Positions 43,001 to 55,000 of a stretch of DNA of 64,000 nucleotides are shown one piece after another. Origin of the DNA: Owenia fusiformis (taxonomy: Eukaryota > Annelida > Polychaeta > Sabellida > Oweniidae). Each line of letters starts with the position of its first letter. The stretch's first letter is position 1. The stretch spans positions 29,193,915 to 29,257,914 of the forward strand of contig CAIIXF020000001.1 in assembly GCA_903813345.2 (NCBI GenBank), in the 5' to 3' direction. The notes under the pieces are model-generated. The model saw nothing but the letters and a program-made list of their open reading frames with translations. It had not been told where the DNA came from and did no database searches. A program made the translations under genes and the position numbers.

Positions 43001-46000
43001 AAGCAAAATTTTAATAAATAGTCAATTGCTAATATGTGTAGAACCTTTAGAGGAATATATATTCTGACTTTCAGTAAAAAAAATTGATTTGTAGTCTCCA
43101 ATTTTGAGAAACTTAGAAAACATAGTTTGTGATTTCGTTTGATGACCTTGACCTTTGACCTTGCAAATTTTACTTTTTTAGACCTCAGGAGGTCTTTTGT
43201 GAATAAATATACCTAAATTTGAATCCAGAAAATCGATTTGAAAAATCAACTTTTTTGACCTTTCGGAGGTCACTGAAGGTCAACCAAAGGTCACAGGTCA
43301 AAAGTAAGGTCAGATTCGGAATCCTGAGAACTTGTAGATGAGTTTTAAAAAAAAATTTGGTCAATTTGAAGCAAGTTGAAAAAAGACCTTTTTTGACCTT
43401 TTTTTGACCTTCAATATCTCAAAATCTAGGCAAAATGTCTCTAGACGGCAAAAGGCTAAGACTAATAGAATACTAATATCTATCTAAATGCAAAAATTCA
43501 GCCAAAAATATTGAAGTGTAGTGTCAGGATTTGAGAAACTTGAAAAAAACTTAGATTTGACCTAGATTTTGACCTTTGACCTTGACCTAGATAAAAATTC
43601 CTTTCCCCCCAAGTTCAGCCAAGGTCCCTAGTAGGTGCATATAGTAGATAGTTGAAAGGTAGTTGGAAGTAGGAGAAAAAGGTTTAGGAAGAATAAATAA
43701 ATAAAGAATAATAATAACTAGAAGATTGCAAGCAATCTTATGGAGGCCCTGTAGGCATTGCCAATTAGAAGGTCAACTAAAGGTTAAATATCAAATTTAA
43801 AATCATATATGAACTCCAGACAACTTGTAGATGATTTTTAAAAAAGATTTTGTCGAATTAATGCAAGTTGAAATTTGACCTTGAAAAATTCTGAAATTTG
43901 ACCTTTTTTCAGTTTTTGAGCTATAATATCTCAAAACTGGAGCCAAATTTTAATAGATAATCAATTGCTAATATGTGTAGAACCTTTAGAGGAATATATA
44001 TTCTGACTTTCAGTAAAAAAAATTGATTTGTAGTCTCCAATTTTGAGAAACTTAGAAAACACAGTTTGTGATTTAGTTTGATGACCTTGACCTTTGACCT
44101 TGCAAATTTTACTTTTTTAGACCTCAGAAGGTCTTTTGTGAATAAATATAGCTAAATTTGAATCCAGAAAATCGATTTGAAAAATCAACTTTTTTGACCT
44201 TTTGGAGGTCACTGAAGGTCAATCAAAGGTCAAAGGTCAAAAGTAAGGTCAGATTTGGAATCCTGAGAACTTGTAGATGAGTTTTGAAACAAAATTTGGT
44301 CAATTTGAAGCAAGTTGAAATTTAGTCTTGAAAAGTTTCAAAGTTTGACCTTTTTTCAGTTTTTGAGTTCTAATAACTCAAAACTGGTACACAATTTTAA
44401 TAAATAATCAATCGCCAATATGTGAAGAACTTATAGAGGAATATATATCCTGACTTTCATGAAAAAATATTGATTTGTAGTCACCAATTTTGAGAAACTT
44501 AGAAAACACAGTTTGTGATTTAGTTTGATGACCTTGACCTTTGACCTTGCAAATTTTACTTTTTTAGACCTCTTAAGGTCTTTTGTGATTAAATGCACCT
44601 AAATTTGAATCCAGAAAATTGATTTGAAAAATCAACTTTTTTGACCTTTCGGAGGTCACTGAAGGTCAAATAAAGGTCAAATGTCAAAAGTAAGGTCAGA
44701 TTTGGAATCCTGACAACTTGTCGATGAGTTTTAAAAAAAAATTGGTCAATTTGAAGCAAGTTGAAATTTAGTCTTGAAAAGTTTCGAAATTTGACCTTTT
44801 TTCAGTTTTTGAGTTCCAATATCTCAAAACTGGTACACAATTTTAATAAATAGTCAATTGTTAATATGTGTAGAAACTATAGAGGAATATATATCCTGAC
44901 TTTCATGAAAAAATATTGATTTGTAGTCTCCAATTTTGAGAAACTTAGAAAACACAGTTTGTGATTTAGTTTGATGACCTTGACCTTTGACCTTGCAAAT
45001 TTTACTTTTTTAGACCTCAGTGGGTCCTTTGTGATCAAATATACCTAAATTTGAATCCAGAAAATCAATTTGAAAAAACAACTTTTTTTACCTTTCGAAG
45101 GTCACCGAAGGTCAACCAAAGGTCGGAGGTCAAAAGTAAGGACAAATTTGAGTTCCTGAGATCTTGTAGATGATTTTTAAAAAAAAATCTGGTTCATTTG
45201 AAGCAAGTTGAAAAATGACCGATTTTTGCCGATTTTTGACGTCAAATAACTCAAAAACGGTAAAAAATTAACGCGTATATATAGTGAGCAATTTGTAGAG
45301 AATGCTTATATCTAGTTACATTTTAATTCATCGCAAGAAATAATGAAGTATGAGGACGAAATCTGAGAAACTTAAAAAAAGCTTAGATTTGACCTAGATT
45401 TTGACCTTTGACCTTGACCTAGATAAAAATTCCTTTCCCACCAAGTTCAGCCCAGGTCCTTAGTAGGACTATGTAGTAGCTAGTTGAAAGTTAGTTGGAA
45501 GTAGGAGAAAAAGAGGGAGGAAGAATAAATAATAACTAGAAGATTGCAAGCAATCTTACGGAGGCCCCGTAGGCTTTTTTTGAACATTTAAAGGTCAGCC
45601 AAAGGTCAAATCTTAAATGCAAGGTCCTATATGAACTCCAGGCATCCTGTAGATGATTTTTAAAAAAAGGTTTGGTCAATTTGAAGCAATGTGAAATTTG
45701 ACCTTGAAAAATTTCAACATTAGACCTTTTTCAGTTTTTGAGGTCCAATATCTCAAAACTGGTGCAGAATTTTAATAGATAATAAATTGTTAATACGTGT
45801 AAAACCTTTAGAGGAATATATATCCTGACTTTAATTCAAAAATATTGATTTGTAGTCACAAACTTTGAGAAACTTAGAAAACACAGTTTGTGATCTTGTT
45901 TGATGACCTTGACCTTTGACCTTGAAAACTTTACTTTTTAGACCTTAGTATATCTTTTCTGATTGAATAAATCTAGATTTGAATCCAGAAAATCAATTTG

Positions 46001-49000
46001 AAAAATCAACTTTTTTGACCTTTCGAAGCTATAATGAGCTATAATATCTCAAAACTGGAGCCAAATTTTAATAGATAATCAATTGCTAATATGTGTAGAA
46101 CCTTTAGTAGAGGAATATATATTTGACTTTCATTTAAAAATATTGATTTGTAGTCTCCAATTTTGAGAAACTTAGAAAACACAGTTTGTGATTTCGTTTG
46201 ATGACCTTGACCTTTGACCTTGCAAATTTTACTTTTTTAGACCTCAGAAAGTCTTTTGTGAATAAATATACCTAAATTTGAATCAAGAAAATCGATTTGA
46301 AAAATCAACTTTTTGGACCTTTCGGAGGTCACTGAAGGTCAACCAAAGGTCAAAGGTCAAACGTAAGGTTAGATTTGGAATCCTGAGAACTTGTAGATGA
46401 GTTTTAAAAAAAAATTGGTCAATTTGAAGCAAGTTGAAATTTAGTCTTGAAAAGTTTCGAAATTTGACCTTTTTTCAGTTTTTGAGTTCCAATATCTCAA
46501 AACTGGTACACAATTTTAATAAATAGTCAATTGCTAATATGTGTAGAACCTATAGAGGAATATATATTCTGACTTTCATGAAAAAATATTGATTTGTAGT
46601 CTCCAATTTTGAGAAACTTAGAAAACACAGTTTGTGAATTCGTTTGATGACCTTGACCTTTGACCTTGCAAATTTTACTTTTTTAGACCTCAGAAGGTCT
46701 TTTGTGAATAAATATACCTAAATTTGAATCAAGAAAATCGATTTGAAAAATCAACTTTTTGGACCTTTCGGAGGTCACTGAAGGTCAACCAAAGGTCAAA
46801 GGTCAAAAGTAAGGTTAGATTTGGAATCCTGAGAACTTGTAGATGAGTTTTAAAAAAAAAATTGGTCAATTTGAAGCAAGTTGAAATTTAGTCTTGAAAA
46901 GTTTCGAAATTTGACCTTTTTTCAGTTTTTGAGTTCCAATATCTCAAAACTGGTACACAATTTTAATAAATAGTCAATTGCTAATATGTGTAGAACCTAT
47001 AGAGGAATATATATTCTGACTTTCATGAAAAAATATTGATTTGTAGTCTCCAATTTTGAGAAACTTAGAAAACACAGTTTGTGATTTCGTTTGATGACCT
47101 TGACCTTTGACCTTGCAAATTTTACTTTTTTAGACCTCAGAAGGTCTTTTGTGAATGAATATACCTAAATTTGAATCCAGAAAATCGATTTGAAAAATCA
47201 ATTTTTTTACCTTTCGGAGGTCACTGAAGGTCAACGAAAGGTCAAAGGTCAAAAGTAAGGTCAGATTTAGAATCCTGAGAACTTGTAAATGAGTTTTAAA
47301 AAAAAATTTGGTCAATTTGAAGCAAGTTGAAAAAAGACCTTTTTTGACCTTTTTTTGACCTTCAATATCTCAAAATCTAGGCAAAATTTCTCTAGACGGC
47401 AAAAGGCTAAGACTAATAGAATACTAATATCTATCTGTATGCAAAAATTCACCCAAAAATATTGAAGTGTAGTGTCAGGATTTGAGAAACTTGAAAAAAC
47501 TTAGATTTGACCTAGATTTTGACCTTTGACCTTGACCTAGATAAAAATTCCTTTCCCGCCAAGTTCAGCCCAGGTCCCTAGTAGGACTATGCAGTAGCTA
47601 GTTGAAAGTTAGTCGGAAGTAGGAGAAAAAGAGGGAGGAAGAATAAATAATAAAGAATAATATCTACAAAATTGATAGGAGGCCCCTTCGGGGGGCCTCC
47701 TAATAAAGAATAATAAAGAATAATATCTACAAAATTGATAGGAGGCCCCTGCCGGGGGGCCTCCTAATAATCAAAAACTATCTACCAATAATTGAAACAA
47801 GGTAAAGCAGGTAGCATTCTACAACACTAGGATGAGTTATTGCACATCATCATGAATAATTCCTTTGAATCATAACAAAATTAACCTAATCTATTCAATA
47901 AACTCCACATACACAACAGATAAAAACAAAAAGAATGATCAATGAAAGTTTCATTATTAGCAGATATACATATACAATAACATATCAACTCTCTTTTACC
48001 ATATTGCATCCACCTGCACCACAGTTAAACAGTTGAATGTTGTTATATAGAGAAAGATGTATTCACCTGCATAATTTCCCCACATTGTATACATTGACAT
48101 GTTACTTGGCATACCCCCCATGCCTGCCATGGACGGAGCTCCGGAGTAAGGGCTGCTGTGGCCATAGGGTGACTCCATCATTCCTTGATAGTCCATAAAC
48201 AGCAGGTAATTGTCTATGACTCCTGATATACTGCCTTTTTATAAGTTAATTTTATATGTTTATGTTCACTTTATATTGTTTTATATTTAATGTATTTCAT
48301 ACCCACGTGTTAAATAACTTGTTGTTTCGCCTCTTCTGGATTTGTTTAAAACTTCCAATAAAATAAAATGACAAGCTTTAAATACAGCAAGCATCAAGCT
48401 TTAATACTTTATGAGTGTAACGGCTGTGCAATCTAAACTGATGGAATCATTTATACAGATCAATGACAGGGAATACTGTCATCCTGTGTCACATATATCA
48501 ATGATCAATTTCTCTGACCATTTGTTCTCTCTGATGATTTGAACTATTGAATTGCATACATCTGTGTATGAACTTGTCCTATTTCTGATTTCTGATATGT
48601 GTATAGGTAACACTTGTTGTGATCTCCTATGTCTAATAAATGGTAATCTTGTGTATACCTTGGCCCCTTGGCTATTGTCCAGTATGGTCTGTCCAGTGTG
48701 ACTGTATGTAGATATGCCTGCATAACAGAGCAATTACATGTAAGACACCACTTCACTTTATCTCCAGGGGGTGTGAGGATGCTGCGTCAATCATACAAAC
48801 TACCCACCAATATCCCATAATATGAATGTAACTTCACATGCAGGCTGTAAAATACTCAGTCATGAAAATAGCATTCAATTGTCCAGCCGTTAAAGTACAC
48901 TGCGATGTATTGCAAAAACTCCACATAAAAGTTGACCAGGTAAAAGGTCGTATGTTGTAATACCCACAATCTAAATTCAAGTTCAAAATTCACTTTGTTG

Positions 49001-52000
49001 AGAACTATTATGAATTTAATTCTTATGTACTTAAATGATATTCCAATACGTTCCTAAAGCATAGTTGGCTATCCGCTGCTAAATTGCTCCAATGCGTGTA
49101 TTAGTTATATGCTAGCTTGCCCCTATGACCGGCTATCACATCATAAATAAATAATATGCTTGTGTATTATATAAGACACCAGTCTGACATTGCCACCTCT
49201 TTAGGCAGCTTATATAACGGCCAATTGATATTACATAACTGGCTGGGTTTGAATACAAAGATGGCCGCTGGTTGATAGGATCAAGAGAAGCCAGGTCAAT
49301 AGCAAAACTCACTAAAAAGTCTAGCCAAACAATTTAACCTGGCCAGCTAAATGTTAAACATGACGAAAGCCACTTAAATGGCTTTACTTTAGAGTGAGGT
49401 TTGCTAAAACCTGGAACACTTGATACAAAACTATGATATAACCTACTTGATAGCATGTGATATAATACCATTTAATGAACCGATGACCTTGTAGACAATG
49501 TATGAATTCTTTTCTTAAAACAAAACAAAATATTACATTCCATGAACCAAATTCACTATATGTTGCTAAAAACATTTCTGGCACTTCGCTAAAATGAATA
49601 AATTGAAAATTCTGTGTAAATAACACATTTTGGTCATTAAAACTATTAACCTGTGTCATGAGCTTTGACCAAGGGAAACTTATATAATCAGGCTACATAT
49701 ATTGTTCATATACACATATGCCTGGCTAGTTATATATGCACATGTAACTCTTCAATGATATCAAATAATGGTGAGAAATTATAATTACTTTTATCGATTG
49801 CTAGAACTTTAGGCTAGTTTGAAAAATAAGTTTGGAAATATTGTTGGGTGGTTTTGGTGCGGCTATATATGATGACATACTATAAGATAGTATCCACTGT
49901 CTCTTGAAGGAGAGGCTACTCAGGCAGATTCCCCCATGCTATTAAACTAGTCTCCCTTGTCACCTAGATGACCCTCATATTTCCTTTTGATTTATATCAT
50001 GTCCTTTAGTAAGTCCCTATAATTGGAGTCCCATGTTATTTTCAGGTACCATAACTCATTCCATATATGTTCTACATACTTTAGTTTTGCACATTATAAG
50101 AGTATATAAATGTACCTAGATTATTAATGACTAACGATTAGATCAGTCCGGTCATTTGCAAACAGGTCCAAAACTGAACTTAGGCCCACTATATACAAGG
50201 ACAACCTACATACACTGCTCATCATGATAAACCATGACATCTCATTTCTTCTCAGTAATGTATCTAGTGTAAAAAAAGATGCAATGTGTATCAGAATGAA
50301 CATTTCTAATCTGATCCAGATCCTTTAGTTACTGTAGATATGCAAGAGGATACAAAATGTTTAAGATCTATAGGGGGCCAGAAAGAAGATGCTACAGATG
50401 CCATGAAGAAGATACCATGAAGATACCACGAAGATACCATGAATAAAATATTTTCTCATGCTCCAAAATGTTTTTAAAGTCAACATAGTTGTTGCCTATT
50501 CAAACAAGAACACAAACGTGTACAATATGTCCCCACCAATGGGTGATCCTGTCAAATGGATATCCTGATAATGAGTAGTCAAGACTTTATCGTTACAATT
50601 TTGGGACGGAAAATGCAAAATGGCCACCTTAAAATTTACCCAGAATGCCAGAAAATTAGTCAGCTCTAGATTTTCATACTACGAACCAACCCTGAAAATT
50701 TGAAATTGATCCGTCAACAGTAAACAAAAAAATGCGTAAACAAGACTCTACAGACAAGATTTTAGGACGGAAAAATCCAAAATGGCTGCCTTGACATTTG
50801 CCCAGAATGCCAAAAAACTAATCAGTTCTAGATTTTCATACTAAGAATCATCCCTGAAAATTTGAAATTGATCTACCAAACGGTTCACCGGAAAACGCGT
50901 AGACAAGACTTTACAGACAAGATTTTAGGACGGAAAATCCAAAATGGCTGGCTTGACATTTATCCAGAATGCAAAAAAACTAATCAGTTCTAGATTTTAA
51001 TACAAGGAATCATCCCTGAAAATTAGAAATTGATCTACCAAACAGTTCACCTGAAAACACATAGACAAGACTTAACAGGCAAGATTTTAGGACGGAAAAT
51101 CCAAAATGGCTGCCTTGACATTTACCAAGAATGCCAAAACACTAATCAGATCTAGATTTTCATACTAAGAACCATCCCTGAAAATTAGAAATTGATCTAC
51201 CAAACGGTTCACCTGGAAATGCGTAGACAAGACTTTACAGACAATATTTTCGGACGGAAAATCCAAAATGGCTGCCTTGACATTACCCAGAATGCCCGAA
51301 AACTAATCAGATCTAGATTTTCATACTAAGAATCATCCCTGAAAATTTGAAATTGATCTACCAAACGGTTCACCTGTAAATGCGTAGATAAGACTTTACA
51401 GACAAGATTTTAGGACGGAAAAATCCAAAATGGCTGCCTTGACATTTACCCAGAATGCCCAAAAACTAATCAGATCTAGATTTTCATACTAAGAATCATC
51501 CCTGAAAATTAGAAATTGATCTACCAAATGGTTCACCTGGAAATGCGTAGACAAGACTTTACAGACAAGATTTTAGGACAGAAAAATCCAAAATGGCCGA
51601 CAATAAAAAAGTGATGATGAGTTTTTGCTGATTTCTTCTTACAAAATTATCACATATAACTACTGTTAACAATAACATAGGCTATTACAACAAAGTACAC
51701 CTGAAATTATTTATAAAGCTACTAAATAGTTAAAGTATGAAAACTGAAAAACACCATTCAATATGATACAAAGTATTATCGCGCGCTAACTTTTCTTAAA
51801 ACATTCAAAATGGCTGACATGACTGAGCTAACAGGTCCAAAACCTAATCAGATGTAGAATGAAGTGAGCTGAACAAGATATTAAAGTTTTAAAAGCAACT
51901 GTGAAGCCGTTTTTCTTAAAGTTTGCAGACAAGGATTTTAGCATTTGACTTCAAAATGGCCGACAGGAAGTAGGTATCGAGTTAAATTTTTTTCATCCAC

Positions 52001-55000
52001 ATCTGTATGCACTCATAAGTTATCCCTGAAAATTTGAAGGTGATATCTGTAGCTGTTTTGGAGAAAACTGCCGGACGTACGGACAGACGGACAGACAGAC
52101 GGACAGACAGACGGACGCGCCTAGGCCGACAATATGGCCCAACACTATGTGGTGGGGACATAATATGTGGTGGGGACATAATAAAATGAATCTAAAACAA
52201 TAATACAATATAGTTCAATTGAAAAAATATACCTGTGACTACAAATAGGCAAGTTTCTATAAAACAACAAAAGCTCATTGTGACTGACAATCTGGAGATA
52301 ACAATAATAAATGCATTTGGGATTATTTAATTAAAAACAATTAATATATTTTTAATACTAAGCTCTATTATTGTATTATTGTTAGAATAGGCAGGCAAGT
52401 AAAATAGAAAACAAAACATTAAACTCTAATCTGTTTTGCTAATGGAATTCTCTATTTCAAGCCAAACACAAATCAAAAATCTTCCCACAAGGATTTCATT
52501 TAAAAATGTTATATCCATTAAATGCAGGAATACATGACACAACCTAAAGTTTCTGTCATCCAACACATCCTTCCAAGTTCGGACATCACTATCCCAGTTG
52601 ATGACAAAATGTCATCACCTCCAAATGTTTACAAAAGTGGAACAATTGTTATAGATGTTAACACTGTTTGTGAACTAGTGAGTTTGATAATCTTGAGCTT
52701 TGACCTTGAAAATTTTACTATTTCAAATCTCTGGGGGTATTATGTGCTAAAGCTGACTTAAATTCGGATCAAAATAATCAATTTGAAAGATCAACTTTTT
52801 GACCTGAAGGTCATTGAAGGACTACCAAAGAACAAATCTCAAATCTAAAGATAGGTTTGAACTTCTGAGAACTTGTACATGCATTTCAAAATAATTGCTC
52901 AATTTAAAGCTTAAGTTTAAAAAAGACCTTTTTGACCTTCAATGTCCACTTTTTTGTTGCCATGATAATAGATATTGTTAGAAATGTGTTGGACTCATTA
53001 ATGTTTACATAATATGTTGACAGCTAAAATCTGAAGTCAGTCTAAACGGTACTTGTTAAGGTATTGGAAGAATTAGTTATAGATACTGAACACCAACCGC
53101 TGACTGGTGAACACACCATCTGCCAAACTTCATCCACAAAAAATTTTTTTACAATATATCGCCACTTCTGTTGGTGACATAATAAATGCAAGCCATCAAT
53201 ACTCAATCTTGATGAGAATCTTGCTTGAATTTCAAATATTGAACCTCAAATGACACTAGATAATCATATGCATCATTTTCCCAATATTATCTCATTTATA
53301 ATCATCATAAAACGATAAAGTCCACTTGTTTATTCCTCTTCAACTATATACTTAAGGCAATATTGACTGAAGATGTAACCAAGCATAACTGATTGCAAGG
53401 GATATTGATTGTGATAATAAATAGCCCAGTTTTGGTTACAGTTCAATGTCAGACTTATATGTTTATTTTACTTGAAAAGATTTATAATTCACTGCCTGGT
53501 ATTTTCCATCAGAGGTGTGACAAGAGACAAGAGACTGGAAAAATATATGATTTGGTTCATGTACAAATAGTTGGTTGCTAAGTTTGTTACTTCTATCACG
53601 CAAAGTCCTTTCAGAAGATGTCTGTCACATTATATGATCCTGCTGTCATTAACCTTTACTATGCTGCCTTATTTCAGCAAATATATCCCACGCAACTGGC
53701 TTATTTTTCAAAGAGTGCAAAAAATGATATGCCTGGACTAAATAATTAATATCTCAATAACTGCTGAATGAATCTGGATAAAATTTTCACAAAGGGAAGA
53801 TACAGTGGCCTGGCTTATGAAAAAATGACTGGGCATAAATATACCACGAATACTCCTCCGGAATCCGCCGCTTCGCCCCTGGGAAGATTCAACATCTGGT
53901 CAGAATCCAAAACTGAATTTGCAGCGATCGAATGTTCAACTTTTTAATTCGTTGTGATCGTTGTGATCGCATTGGTCCACCATTTTGTACAATTTGTTCA
54001 CTAAAAACGACTAAAACACTGTTTAAATTGTTGAATTGAGAAACTAAGGGAGGGAAATTGAATTTGAAATTCTTTAGGAATACATCTATAGCAATTAGTG
54101 AACATTTATAAAATGTCATTTCAATGAGATGGTATAGACTTCTTCTATTAAATGTGGCACCTGGCTAATTCATAGGAACAGAACTAAAAAATGGTATAAA
54201 CCATGAATGCAATAAAAGGTGGCATCCCTCTAATAAGGGTTTACCTAATAATTACCCTTCCCATGTGTCAGAAATATCAAAGATCAAGGAGTTATACAGG
54301 TTTCATAACTGCATTTTATTAAAATACATAAGACTGTGGTTTCTGCGTTTGTACCTTCTCTCTTATGATGGATAAAGAGAGATTTATCCTTGCTTCATGT
54401 CCCTGGACCCCCTCACCCTCTTTATCTACTTCTACACCACTTGTGGGGAGGTGTGTAGTTGGAATGGGGGTCACAAGGGCTCCAGCAAGACTAAAGAGAT
54501 TCTGGCAAGTCAATGTACATAAGGGTATAGTCTATAGAATGATTGTTATGTCTGACGTAGAAGATATGATACACCTCCAGAGCATAACAATTACTTTGAT
54601 GACTGTAAAATAGACTTCTCCCATTTCAACCCATTCCATAATATCATCAGCAGCTAATGCCTATCAATATGATTATATATGAGCATCTCTTCTGTCAAAT
54701 CCAATTGTTTAGTATCAATAACATAAATGTCATATTCAACATCAGAAACCTGTTTTCCATCTAAATGATCTCATTTTACATGATATGATCTGTGAATGGT
54801 AAGTTCTGAATCTCCGACAAGACCAATTTGATATCAAATAATTAATTTTTAATTTTTCTTTTTATTATCATGTTTTTGATCTATATAGTTATACTAAGGC
54901 ATATAATCTGATAATTAACTAAGTCATGCTTAGTAATGATCCAGGTCAATAACCTTTATTTCACATTCAGATAAACAATGTCATTTACATGTATGCAATG

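Larger units (their letters stand above)
50526..52180. mobile_element. satellite-bearing element with TATGTCCCCACCA inverted ends
   Basis: TATGTCCCCACCA at 50526-50538 and its perfect complement ending at 52162, the right end being duplicated to 52180. The ends differ from family 1 (ATGTCACCACC) by one base. The element contains satellite B and, near the right end, a GGACAGACGGACAGACAGAC tract. Same design as the elements at 119 and 4925. Confidence 0.65.

Noticed and set aside
47678-47764. GC hairpins considered as bacterial-type terminators
   Set aside because: They are not followed by a T run, occur inside a eukaryotic intron, and match the satellite unit starts, so an element terminus is more likely.
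38071-47769. Regular spaced repeats considered as CRISPR-like or as a coding tandem gene array
   Set aside because: The locus is clearly eukaryotic. The units are degenerate satellites of hundreds of bases without unique spacers, and frames are interrupted throughout.
48479-48756. 84- and 70-codon minus-strand open frames within the bZIP intron
   Set aside because: No recognisable domain, overlapping frames, and no acceptor/donor pair compatible with phase 1.
54319-54613. Overlapping 82- and 64-codon frames on both strands
   Set aside because: Slightly GC-richer patch, but no domain, no splice context in the bZIP frame, and both strands open, which suggests chance.
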